Assembly: GCA_009801085.1 (NCBI GenBank)
Contig: VNWV01000032.1
Span: forward strand, 1 to 64,000
DNA length: 64,000 bases
From: Lasiodiplodia sp. COLG20
Lineage: Eukaryota > Ascomycota > Dothideomycetes > Botryosphaeriales > Botryosphaeriaceae
Direction of reading: 5' to 3'
Positions within the stretch are counted from its first letter, which is position 1. Each line of letters begins with the position of its first letter. Below are positions 45,653 through 56,026 of this stretch, one piece after another. The notes beneath the pieces were generated by a model, which did no database searches, was not told the origin of the DNA, and saw only the letters and a program-made list of their open reading frames with translations. A program made the position numbers and the translations under genes.

Positions 45653-46278
45653 GGTGGGCAAATTGCGGGAGGATGGAATGGTAGAACAATCAGCGAATCG
45701 CGGGATTGGGGCAAAAAGACTTCAGTGAAAGCTGCGCTTGACAACCCTCTATTCCGCAGGCTTCTTCATTCTCTACTTATTTGTTACGGGGTCTGAGAAC
45801 CCTGCTGCAAAGGGAGTTGGAGTCCATCGTGAGCCATGGACGCGGATCGAGTGCCGTGACGACGACCGGGAAAAGAGAAGACGGCAACTGATTGGTAGGA
45901 TTTCATGTTCATGCTCGTTTGATAAACCGGCACACCCACCGTAGCGGCCTATCAGCGCTCGCGCTAGTGATCCGTTGCCCGTATCAGGCAAGTCAGTGTC
46001 GGATACAGTCCCGTAGCACTTTGTGGGGGACGCGGGGGTTACCGTACGTGAAATCGGGGCGTGGAGAACATCTGCCAGCCACCGTTCATCTACCGAAGCA
46101 TTGGTGCGTCCTACGTCATCTTTTATGGGCGGGTGCCAACGGATCTGCTAGCAGGTCAAGTGGGGCTGGCGCCCTTCTAAATTAGACATCATTCAAGCAG
46201 TCGTCTTGACACAAATGCCCTCAGTAATGCCACAATCTTACATATTGAACCTTGTATTGAACTAATTCTACCCGCTGA
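45653..46278. promoter_or_regulatory. Promoter of the DapA-family gene and transporter 3' region
   Basis: A CGG-N8-CCG dyad (CGGATACAGTCCCG) is at 46000-46013, about 350 bp before the ATG, with the same spacing as the one upstream of P5C dehydrogenase. No gene is seen. Confidence 0.4.
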
Positions 46279-47852
46279 CTACACCGAGTTTGAGTTGTCG
46301 GCACAGGACCATGCCGCTGAGCCGCCTGACGCTTTGTAGTCGGCCACGATACCAACAATGGCACCGTACGTACCGGCCACCATCAGAAAGGTGCCAGACG
46401 CAATGACAAAGACGCACCAGCAAACCATAAGAGTCCACTTGGTAGACGCCCCCGTCTTGCGCTTGGCCCAGTTGTCGTAGAGCCACATGCAGCCCATGGG
46501 CTGGAAGCACATGAGCGTTCCGAGAAGCGCCCCGACAAGCGCAACGAGGCCGTAGAAGACGGGGATGGCGCTGGCTATGATGTACGCGATCAATGCAACA
46601 CTGAACGTGCAGCCAAGCCAGGTAACCCAGTGGATGACGGAATTCTCTGTGAGGTGGTGGGACCCGCGGAGAATGCGGACGAAGGCATACTTGGCCGGGT
46701 AGTGGGTCATGAGCGTCGTCGTGACGATCAATCCGGGCAGAGCCAACCCGTAGCACACCTTCTTCATAACCACTCCAGCCGAGCCCAATGCAGGCGATGC
46801 AACGTATGATCCGCAGTAGTAGTAGACGACGGTGCCGATGGCGATATAGATCGACGTCACGCACGTCTGGCAGATCATCAACGAGCGAGTGTAGTACCGA
46901 GGATCGCGCATCTCCGACGCGATGGAGAAAAACGCGGGCGTGCCGGCGTAAGCGAAGACGAGCGAGGCCAGAGCTGACGTAGCTTCGGCAAAGGTCGGGT
47001 TGCCGAAGAGTTTGTAGTCAGACGCCCATTCGCCTCCCTGCGGCGCTGCGTCAGGGCGATCTTGAACTCCGACGGCCACGGTAAGGGCGAAAACTAGCAA
47101 CCGTCAGATCAATTCAAGGGGAACACCAGAACTGAGAGGCTTACTCGATGTCACAATTCCAGCCAAGCCGATCCATGCCAGCCATGTAATGCGTCCGAGC
47201 GTTTGAATGCTCCCGCAAATGAACCCCACGATGGCAGAAACTGCAACGAAGACGGCCGTGCAGGTACCATGCGTTGAAAGGGCATTCAGCCCGATTGAAA
47301 TGCTGAGCATGCCAGATCCGGAACAGCAAATCCACCCTGTGAAACGTCAGAGGCCATCTCTTCCCGCGTTGCCACTGTACTCACAAAGTGCAAATGCAAT
47401 TGCAAATATCTCACGCCCAATCCGGCCAAACAGCAGGTCACCAACATCGTCGATGCTGTAGACTTGGCCGTGGCGCAGTTTGAAAACGCCAATCATATAC
47501 CCCGACCAGGTGGTGATGGTGGCGATGGTACACAGGCAAATGATGCCGGGGATGAGGCCGAGCGCGTCAAAAACGGCCGGGATGGACAGGACGCCCAAAC
47601 CAACTTGCGTTTTCATCATGAGAGCAATTGCGCCTAGCCATCCAACCTGTGCTTCGTTAGCAATCATACGGCCAAAGGAGATTGAGAATCGCGCACGTTG
47701 CGGTAGTTCGGGCCCCGTTCCGTAATGTCACCGAAAACTGCATCTTCTTGGACAGGGTTTGCTTCATTCTCTTCTTTCTTAATCGACGAGGGCCGGAGAG
47801 CAACCTCCGGGTCGAGCTCTCTCTTCTCCGATGTCTGTGACATATTGATCAT
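46279..47852 (-). CDS. Amino acid transporter, Aa_trans (AAAP) family, Mtr-like
   Basis: Exons 47852-47697, 47646-47385, 47336-47145 and 47093-46279 give 474 residues with about eleven membrane helices. After a charged cytosolic N-terminus come VGWLGAIALMMKTQVGLGVLSIPAVFDALGLI (the family's first helix), TTWSGYMIGVFKLRH, then SLVFAYAGTPAFFSIASEMRDPRYYTRSL, the conserved loop of fungal neutral and aromatic amino acid permeases such as Neurospora Mtr. It is proton-coupled and sits in the plasma membrane in studied relatives. The prn cluster of Aspergillus uses a different permease family (PrnB, AAP/APC). Here an AAAP member may bring in hydroxyproline or proline (inference). An alternative start is the ATG at 47843. 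Confidence 0.9.
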
Positions 47853-48436
47853 GCGCTGGAAGCGTTCCTGCAAAGGACAAACGGTTGAGGTGAAGGAATC
47901 GTTAGACCCGGCCGCTTATAACTCCCCAGGTCTTGGCCCGCTATCTAGGATGGGTCTCCTGGTGGCTCGTGCTACAGCCCCGGAAACAGGCTTTTTAGGT
48001 TAAGGCCCTATGTCATACCCCGCGTGCTTTCAGCTCCATCCTATTTAGATTAGTCGCCCGACGTTGACACGAGTGGGGTAGGGCGCCTCATATACGCCAC
48101 CGGGATGCTTCCCGAAGTTGCGGCCCAAATGTCCGAGCGCGCTGCTATCTGAGATATTTGTTTAAGACAACAGAGGCTTTCCACATTGATAAGCCTACGA
48201 ACACTCTGAGAGCACAAGATAAACTCATCAATGGCATGATAGATATCTTTGCGACGTGGGCTGCGATAGCATTATCACACTAATCTTAGCATACGAATGG
48301 TCTATCGGTGCCATCTCCATATAAATTGACAGACGTAAACGAGGCATTATCAGATTACGACGCAAAAGCCACACTGATATCAGGTCATGATCTATTCGCT
48401 TTAGGCCATCTGGCCGTGCTAGACTAAGCCTCCATC
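47853..48436. other. Intergenic upstream of the amino acid transporter
   Basis: This holds the transporter promoter and the epimerase 3' region. The middle part is AT-rich. No gene or clear dyad was found. Confidence 0.4.
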
Positions 48437-49492
48437 CTACGCCTGCCCGTCGTGACCCGGAATATGCCAGTGGTCTCCAACCCGGTATCCCACGGGAAAG
48501 GGGTCGGTAGGATCAAGCGTAGATTGCCTGAAGCCCGTGAGCCAGGCTCTTCCCTTCACTCTGGGATGCACGGCGTTGAACTCCCCAACCTTAGTTGTGC
48601 CGCGAATCTGACAAATGAATTCTGTTCCAATGATGCTTCGGTGCCGGAACGTCTCTCCCTCTTTCAACTGACCCCTAGCATGGAGAACTGCCATGCGAGC
48701 ACAGGTGCCAGTTCCACAGGGGCTCCTGTCGAGCCTGCCTGGCGAGACAATGACGGTGTTGATCGCAGTCTTGCTGTTTTCTGGGCCGTCTTGCAATGGC
48801 TCAGTGAATTCAAGGACCGTAACGCCACGGATGTCCGGGTTCTCTGGGTGGACCGGTGTGTACGCGTCCTGGACCGCACGCTTGATCTTCTCGCCAACTC
48901 GAACAAGATCGGCTCCGCACTCGTTGCGAATAGCAAGGCCGACGGACGGTGCATCTACAAGCACGTAATGCATGCCGCCCCAAGCAATATCGACAGACAC
49001 TGTGCCCAAGCCAGGCACTTCGACCTTGAGGTCCAGGACGTGCACAAACGATGGCACATTGTCGAATGCGACCGCCTTGCACTTGCCACCTTCGCAATCC
49101 GCCGTAACACCGATGAGCCCAGCCGCAGTATCTAAGCTGAGCCGCGTTGTTGGCTCTTTCATCTCCACCATGCCCGTCTCGAGAAGGACGGTAGTTGTCG
49201 CAATTGTATTGGCACCGGACATGGGAGGGTACTCGTCGCTCTCCATGGTCAGGAATGCTGCGTCGGCTCGAGGGTCGCAAGGGGCTAGAATCAAGTTCAT
49301 GCACTGCGAGGATCGTCCACGAGGCTCCTGCATGAGCAGCTGGCGCGTGTCGTCTGCTTTGTCGCGGAAGTAGACCAGCTTCTCGTACATGCTCGAGCAA
49401 CCGGTGGGGTCCAATACGCCGCCGACAATGACATCCCCAATCTCACCCTCGGCATGGACACCGACTATCGAGATTGAACGAGGGGCTGGCAT
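48437..49492 (-). CDS. Proline racemase-family protein, probable hydroxyproline 2-epimerase
   Basis: A single exon of 351 codons; the ATG at 49492 begins MPAPRSISIVGVHAEGEIGDV. The family works by two facing acid/base residues. Here the second is a cysteine in DRSPCGTGTCARMA. The first, normally Cys in an MCGH motif, is serine in PPMSGANT, and the following His is Ala. Published surveys divide the family into Cys-Cys (proline racemase, 4-hydroxyproline epimerase), Cys-Thr (trans-3-hydroxyproline dehydratase) and Ser-Cys (4- or 3-hydroxyproline epimerase) groups. This protein falls in the Ser-Cys group. A hydroxyproline epimerase starting the D-hydroxyproline route fits the neighbours, but 3-hydroxyproline chemistry cannot be ruled out. 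Presence in a fungus raises the question of bacterial origin. Confidence 0.85.
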   Translation of the reverse strand: MPAPRSISIVGVHAEGEIGDVIVGGVLDPTGCSSMYEKLVYFRDKADDTRQLLMQEPRGRSSQCMNLILAPCDPRADAAFLTMESDEYPPMSGANTIATTTVLLETGMVEMKEPTTRLSLDTAAGLIGVTADCEGGKCKAVAFDNVPSFVHVLDLKVEVPGLGTVSVDIAWGGMHYVLVDAPSVGLAIRNECGADLVRVGEKIKRAVQDAYTPVHPENPDIRGVTVLEFTEPLQDGPENSKTAINTVIVSPGRLDRSPCGTGTCARMAVLHARGQLKEGETFRHRSIIGTEFICQIRGTTKVGEFNAVHPRVKGRAWLTGFRQSTLDPTDPFPVGYRVGDHWHIPGHDGQA

Positions 49493-49866
49493 TGTAACGT
49501 CGGGCAGTGGAGTCTTGGAAAAGAAGGTGAAGTCAATTGGATCGTAGAGAAGGGTTTCGTGTATCAATCAACAGCAAGGCATACAAAGCAGCTCAAACGA
49601 CTTTCTATATTTCTTGGTCGGGCACCCGAGCAATGGTGAAGGTTTCGGATGCGTCATCCGTTAACCGGAGCTACCGACCGACCGGCTTTGTACCGACCGA
49701 TAACTGGACTCGGATGATCCGACATGAGCATAACCGTGGGCGTGGGACCAGTCGGGACGGCCGAGATCAGAACGCTTCGGAGTCGGATGCGGGGACCGAA
49801 ACTTGAGCTGTATTTCTATTAACGAGTCTCATGCTGTGGGCAATCATTCAACCAGACTCTTTCACA
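49493..49866. promoter_or_regulatory. Divergent promoter of epimerase and SDR genes with two CGG/CCG dyads
   Basis: Two inverted repeats are visible: CGGATG-CGT-CATCCG at 49646-49660 (CGG-N9-CCG) and CGGATGATCCG at 49711-49721 (CGG-N5-CCG). Between them are two copies of TACCGACCGA at 49672-49681 and 49691-49700. The second dyad differs by one base from CGGAGGATCCG upstream of proline dehydrogenase. A Zn2Cys6 activator is the expected binder. Confidence 0.55.
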
Positions 49867-50676
49867 ATGGCACACGAGACTACTAGATCCAGAGCAACAG
49901 AACCCCTTCATACCCGTACGCTGCAGGGCAAGGTCGCCATTGTCACGGGCGGCTCTCGCGGCATCGGCAGGGGGATAGCTCTCGAGCTCGCCAACCGCGG
50001 TGCCAATGTCCTCATCACATACGCAAGCGCGAAGGCCCAAGCAGAGGAGGTTACTCGCGAGATTCAGGCGCTTGGAGTTGATTCCATTGCGGTTGCTGCC
50101 GCGGGAACGGATCGAACAGCACCCCAAGCCATCGTCAAAGCTGTTACCGACAGATGGGGAACCATCGACATTATCGTCAACAACGCGGCTACCGGAGGCG
50201 AGTTCGGACTGCTTGAAACGACGACCGAACTTTTCGAGACACAAACCACCGTCAATCTTTGGTTCCCGCTTTTCCTCATCAAAGAGGCGGTCCCCTACTT
50301 CGGACCTGCGCCGAGAATCGTCAACATGTCCAGCATATATGCGCGGAGTGGCCACTCCGGGTGTTTGGTCTATTCAGCCTGTAAGGGAGCTATGGAGAGT
50401 GCTACTCGGTCGCTGGCCCGAGAGCTTGGGCACAAGTACAACGCTACGGTCAACTGCGTCAATCCGGGCCCTGTGAACACTGATTTGTGGGCCAAGGCAG
50501 TGGAAACTCCAGAAGCCCAGAAATTCTGGGACGCAGCCATTCAAGACACGCCTGCGGCTCCTAGAATCGCAGAGGTGGATGATGTGGCACAAATCATTGC
50601 TTTCCTTTGTGAGGAAAGAAGCCGCTGGACGACGGGGAGCGTGGTGAATGCAAATGGAGGTATGCTGTTCGTGTAG
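49867..50676 (+). CDS. FabG-like short-chain dehydrogenase/reductase
   Basis: A single exon of 269 codons. It is a classical SDR: TGGSRGIGRGIALELA cofactor loop, IDIIVNNAATGG, MSSIYA with the serine, and the catalytic YSACKGA (Tyr-x3-Lys), then CVNPGPVNTD and the C-terminal RWTTGSVVNANGGM. SDRs of this type reduce ketones or oxidise secondary alcohols with NAD(P). It shares a promoter with the epimerase and so may act on a hydroxy- or oxo-proline intermediate, but the family is too broad to name a substrate. The MAHETT start at 49867 is chosen over an upstream in-frame start because the fold begins about 30 residues later. It resembles the SDR at 54.4-55.4 kb. Confidence 0.9.
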   Translation: MAHETTRSRATEPLHTRTLQGKVAIVTGGSRGIGRGIALELANRGANVLITYASAKAQAEEVTREIQALGVDSIAVAAAGTDRTAPQAIVKAVTDRWGTIDIIVNNAATGGEFGLLETTTELFETQTTVNLWFPLFLIKEAVPYFGPAPRIVNMSSIYARSGHSGCLVYSACKGAMESATRSLARELGHKYNATVNCVNPGPVNTDLWAKAVETPEAQKFWDAAIQDTPAAPRIAEVDDVAQIIAFLCEERSRWTTGSVVNANGGMLFV

Positions 50677-51995
50677 CTAGATCTTATCTCTGAATACATG
50701 AAGCTTAAAATTGACTTTGTTTTTTTTTTCTTGGGGAGAAAGACTACAGCGTCTGTGTATATGTGCTATTGAACACGTGGGACAACGCAAGTGGTGGAGT
50801 GGCCGTGCTTTAATGGATAGCAGACGGTGTTGAAGGTGAACATTCATAAGCTGTGAGATACAAGTCTCAAATTAACTTCAGATATTCTGAATCTAAATCA
50901 TTGCATCAGCTTCATGTGTGTATATCGGTAGAAGCGTTCGGAAATTGTAGCTAGTCTTCGTGGCGGAGAGGAATCCGGTTCTTGATACGCGGACTGCATA
51001 ACTGGATAAAACACCGTTTATTTCAAGGATCTGACTTGTAGTTTGAAGTACTGTGCTCATATAACTGTCAAACATATATCACAATGCACACGATTATTGC
51101 CTTATCATATTCAAGACTAATTACTAGATTGCTGAGCACTCATGGTTCCATACTCCTTCTACCTTCTCTAGAACACGATTGACACCTCCTGGTATGGCCA
51201 ATCATCCTGATTGCTAGGCAGTTCGGTATCCTTCTATGACTTTTGTATACTTTCATTTGGAGGTGTTTAAGGATAAAATTCCATCACTTTAAGGAAAACA
51301 GCATCAAGCAAGTTTGTCGAACGAGGCCCATTCAGTTAAACCAGCTATACTATTCTCTTTGCGCTAACATATGGTTAAGTCGCAATACTATAGCACCCCA
51401 CTATTGAGCAAAGCTTTGAGAGTGGGTGGACCTGGAAATTCCAGCGGATTGCGTGATAATTCAGGTGCCTTTTCTTTCTCTTGGTGGTCTCGCCGCTGTA
51501 TGAAGAGTGGTCGTAAAAAAAAAAAAAAAGTTTCTGCGGCCGACTTAGTCGGGCAGAGATCTGAAGCAAAAAAATCTACACTCAGTAATATGAGTCTTGA
51601 ATATCGACCATTTGTTGCGGGGAGTTCCTATCGGCAGGCGGCTCGGCTCGATGCGCTCTACCCGAGCCACAGAGTTGAGAGTACTTCTACATTTGGAAAT
51701 ATACCCCACTTCTTCAGATTAACACACAACGTTGGGATTCCTTCTTCTTAAGGTGATTGAACCAACATTGATAAGAGCGTAATCATATGGTGGCCCGCCG
51801 TACCACTATTTTCAGTAGTCGGTGCTCTTGACTGCAAAATTGGGAGACACTCCGAACTTGTGTTCTGGATTGTTGCGCATGATAGGTGGATATAAGATGC
51901 GTGGTCGTTCGTGCTATGATAATTACTACTTACTGGTTGTACCTTTGCCTACACTGCTTCAAATTGCATAAACAGTTGCTTTTGTTACGTCAAAG
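50677..51995. other. Gene-poor AT-rich interval
   Basis: About 1.3 kb with no supported gene. It contains A/T homopolymers (T-run near 50720, A-run near 51516) and short open frames without family likeness. The right end carries the amine oxidase promoter. Confidence 0.4.
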
Positions 51996-54129
51996 ATGGG
52001 AAGACACGCTCAGCAACACCCTCTCGATCCTCTCTCCCATGTCGAAGTCCGCCATGCGGTTCGAATTCTCCGGCAGCATCTGAAGCTATCCTCAAATGGA
52101 CAGATTCGCTTCAAGACGATCGATCTTGCTGAGCCTCCCAAGAAACTCGTGCTCGACTACTTTGACAGCCAGCAGCATACACAAACGCCGCCACGACCAG
52201 CTCGGAAGGCACGAGTCTACTACCACGCGAAGGGATCGCAGCTTCTTGGCAAAGCAATCGTCGATATCTCTTCTGGGACGGTTGAGGAAAATGCGGAGCT
52301 GCCTGATGTGCAGGGCCCGGTTGACTGGGATGAGTATGAACGGGTACACAATGCGTGCACTTCTCACCCTGCCGTACTCGCCGAGGTTGAGAAGCTCAAG
52401 CTTCCTCCAGGGTTGGTACCTCTAGCACCCCAGAGCTAAGAGAAGAACTAACGACTGAGTTGTAGCGCTAAGGTGACGAACGACCCTTGGGCATACGGCA
52501 CCGATGACCCTCACGAGCGTCGGCGGCTTTTCCAATGCTACATGTACATCGCCCTCAATGACGACCCGGAAGCAAATTACTACTCTATCCCAGCTCCACT
52601 GGCTCCCGTGTTCGACGCGCATACCCTCGAGCTGATCCGCATAGAGAAACTCCCGCTCGGCGACGGGAACGAAGTCGACGACGAAACCCAGCCGTGGCAG
52701 CTTGTCAAGCCCGTTGAGTATAGCGCACGCTTGCTTGGGGAGCAAGCGTTCAGAAAAGATCTCAAGCCGCTGCAGGTCATCCAACCAGATGGGCCCTCCT
52801 TCTCGATCGATGGGCGGCGCGTTGCCTGGCAAAAGTGGACATTCCACCTGGGATGGACTATCCGTGAGGGCCCTGTTCTGCATGACGTACGGTACGATGG
52901 GCGTCCTCTGTTTTACCGCGTGTCAATGAGCGAAATGACGGTGCCATATGGTGACCCCCGAGCCCCGTATCACCGCAAGCAGGCTTTTGATCTCGGCGAT
53001 TCAGGTTTCGGGTTGACCTCGAATGCTCTTGTCCTGGGTTGCGATTGTTTGGGGCACATCGCGTACTTCGATGGGATCAGGGTGACGGGTGTTGGCGAGC
53101 CCGTTGAAATCCCCAATGCCGTCTGCATGCATGAGATTGATCAGGGAATAGGTTGGAAACACACGAACTGGCACACTGGCGCCTCGTCGGTCGTGCGTGA
53201 CCGTCAACTCGTCATTCAATGCACGGCTACTGTGGCGAACTACGAGTATATCCTGGCTTTCGTGCTGGACCAGGCCGCGAACCTCCACATCGAGGTTCGC
53301 GCTACAGGAATAGTGTCGACGATGCCCATGAGACAAGGGCAGCATTCACCATGGGGGACCACAGTAGCCCCGGGAGTGCTCGCCACCAACCACCAACACC
53401 TGTTCAATGTGCGCATTGATCCATTCCTTGACGGGGTGCGCAACAGCGTTGTGTACGACGACTGCATCCCCATCCACCCCGATCCACAGCTCGATCCGCA
53501 TGGCTGCGCATTCCGTGTACACACGACGCCAGTCACCAGGCCCGGGGGCTACGACCTTGATCTAACCAAGTCACGGACCTTCAGGATCATCAACCCCTCG
53601 CACGTGAACAGTGTTTCAGGGAAACCCGTAGGGTACAAGTTGCACCCTTGCCCGAGTCAAATGCTCATGATGCCGCCGCATACATTCAATCATCGGAGAG
53701 GAATCTTTGCCTCCAGACCCATCTGGGTGACGCGATACCAGGACGGCGAGTTGTGGGCTGCGGGAGAGTTTACGAACCAGAGCCGAGAGGACACTGGCTT
53801 GGCCGTGTATGCTGCCAGGAACGAAAATGTCGAGAACGAGGATGTCGTCTTGTGGCACACATTTGGCGTCACGCATGTTACGCGACCTGAGGGTATGTCG
53901 ATCTCACGCTGGTTGGAATTATTGCTGCCGCTAACTGCATGCAGATTTCCCGGTAATGCCGGCTGAGAAGTTCAGCGTGTCGTTGAAGCCGACCAGCTTC
54001 TTTGAGCAGAACCCGTCGAACGACGTACCACGCTCAGAGCAGAAACTCAACAGGTCGACCCTCTATACTCATGATGGTGCTGCGGCGGGCTGTTGCAATG
54101 ATGCATCAAACGTGGGGTCCAGGCTGTGA
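51996..54129 (+). CDS. Copper-containing amine oxidase
   Basis: Exons 51996-52411, 52466-53892 and 53945-54129 give 675 residues, the normal size. It deaminates primary amines to aldehydes with release of H2O2 and ammonia, using Cu(II) and topaquinone made from its own tyrosine. The topaquinone site is TVANYEYIL (first Tyr of NYEY), the catalytic base is in HIAYFDGIRVTG, two copper histidines are in NHQHLFN and the third is in PPHTFNHRRG. The N-terminal small domains are recognisable (HPLDPLSHVEVRHAVRIL, RKARVYYH). There is no signal peptide, as in fungal peroxisomal/cytosolic enzymes. The C-terminus reads SNVGSRL; SRL is a good peroxisomal targeting signal. Confidence 0.94.
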
Positions 54130-54436
54130 TAGATTCGATGAGACGCTCTTGGTCGTTTAGTCTATGCAATTGAATTTTTTGTGTTCAGATGGCAAGACAA
54201 TTCTTGATATTTCTGTGTGAGATGTTCATTATCCGAATTAATGGGCGTTCTTGTAGGACAGAACGAGCGAAATTTCTCTTCAAATCATTTGTTCGTTTGC
54301 TATGAGAAGAGGCAGGTTTCTCGGTCATTTTATGCGGCATAATGCACAATTGAACAGTAGGCAACGACTTGTTGAGCCATGGCTCGAAAGGAGAAAAGAC
54401 GGTAATTTCAATTCACCATCTATGGAGCCTCTGACA
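54130..54436. other. Convergent 3' intergenic region
   Basis: It lies between the 3' ends of the amine oxidase and the second SDR gene. AT-rich, with no gene. Confidence 0.4.
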
Positions 54437-55436
54437 CTAGAAGAACAGAAGCCCTCCACTTGCGCTAACAACACTTCCAGTAACCCACCGGCTCTCCTCA
54501 GAGCATAGGAAGCTGCGCACTCGTTAGAACAATGGCCTTGTTTTACTTTTCAGCAGACTTACCTGACGAGTGGTACAATATCTGCGACCTCACCCATCCT
54601 TGCCTCGGCAGGAGTACTATCAATCAGTGGCTTCAAGGCATCAATGAACTCCTGTGAACTGGCGTAGTACATCTCTGTGGCGACGGGTCCAGGATTCACA
54701 CAGTTTACGGTAATGCCGCGGGACTGCCCAAGCTCCGTCGCCCACACTCGCGCCAGTGCCTCTGTTCCCACTTTACTAGCCGCGTAGATACTTTGCTGGG
54801 GAACCCCCATCCTGGCCGACACGGATGAAATGATAACAATTCTGCCACCATGTGGCATGTGTGGAAGCGCAATCTGCGTCAAGAACACGGGTGCTGCCGC
54901 AATCGTCAGAGATAAGATCCCACAAATAGAACCGAGCGGCGTACCTTTCAAGTTCAGATTCATTTGCATATCGAAGAAATCTTCGTCAAGATCCACCAGA
55001 TAGCGGTCGTCGCCGTTCCCGGCGTTGTGAACAAGCATATCGATATGCTTGGAGGGGCTCAGCGTCAGTGCCGCGTCCACCAGCTTCTGGCGATCGGCCG
55101 CAACAGCCACGTCTGCGCGTACTGCGAGGGCGCGTGCTCCCGGTTTCATCGACTCGATGGCTTGGACTATGCTCTCGGCGGCGGCGCCGGATTTTTCGCT
55201 CGTATAGTTGACGACGACATTGGCACCGCGCCGACCAAGATCCAGCGCAATGCCTGCGCCAATACCCCTGTCCCATAGAAGTTCAGTTGAATGCATGAAC
55301 ACTGCAAGAACAATTTCCTCTTGCTATACCTCGAAGATCCCGTCACAATCGCTGTCCTTCCCGTAAGATTGGCTGAAAGCGAGGGCATTGGAGTGCCGTT
55401 GGCAACAGGGCTTGTCGCATCTCCTGAGGAAGGCAT
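54437..55436 (-). CDS. FabG-like short-chain dehydrogenase/reductase (second copy type)
   Basis: Exons 55436-55330, 55267-54945, 54893-54563 and 54512-54437 give 278 residues. The cofactor loop TGSSRGIGAGIALDLG is split by the first intron. NAG is present (VHNAGNGD), the serine is in IISSVSA, and the catalytic pair in YAASKVG. The last short exon encodes FLCSEESRWVTGSVVSASGGLL, very like the end of the SDR at 49.9 kb, so the two are related. Substrate unknown. Neighbours are an amine oxidase and a PhyH dioxygenase, which suggests either amine catabolism or a tailoring step. Confidence 0.88.
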
Positions 55437-56026
55437 GTTTGTTCGGCGCAGATAATTTCAGTTTTGACTCACAATGGTGTAGTGCAGATGCAGCGAGACC
55501 TCCACCGATTAAATAGTCACTTACTTGATTCGTGAATTCAACCGGGAGGAGGGCTTCGTCCTGATTGTAACGTCATAAGCTTGCTGATATCCCATGTCTA
55601 TTCTGGCAGCTCTGTCCTCTCCAAATGTCGCATAGTTGGAATTACTTCCGTTTTAGGCTCAAGTGCCAATCGCGGTGCCGAGGTGCAGATACGTGGGGCA
55701 GCTCTTCTGGCTTCCCCGCAATTTACTGCGGTTGGAGGGGCTATCTCTCATTAGCGTGATTCCGACGTAAATCATCGCTTTCGGTATTTACACAGTTTTC
55801 TATTGGCTATTCGCCCTTCCCAAGTCCGGTACTCCCCTTATCGGTGTGGGACCGCGAGCAAAAGGTGACCTTTGGAAATAGAATGCCAACATCAAAGCAC
55901 CGCATGTCATCCGTCATCTCTGTGGGGAAACGTGAGACACATTTATCAATTGAATCGATGTGCTATCATAGACGAGACTTGCTAACGAGCGTAAATACTA
56001 TCCGATCAGCATTGGGAGATACAGGC
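55437..56026. other. Intergenic upstream of the second SDR gene
   Basis: This holds the SDR promoter and the 3' side of the dioxygenase gene. No gene or notable repeat was found. Confidence 0.4.

Noticed and set aside
48452..49135. Plus-strand open frame opposite the epimerase gene
   Set aside because: No family likeness; the minus-strand proline-racemase reading is unambiguous.
49493..49567. Longer N-terminus of the epimerase
   Set aside because: The extra codons start with TTG and do not match the family; the ATG at 49492 fits the usual beginning.
51371..51751. 126-codon open frame with a Lys run
   Set aside because: The Lys run comes from an A homopolymer; no family and in an AT-rich gap.
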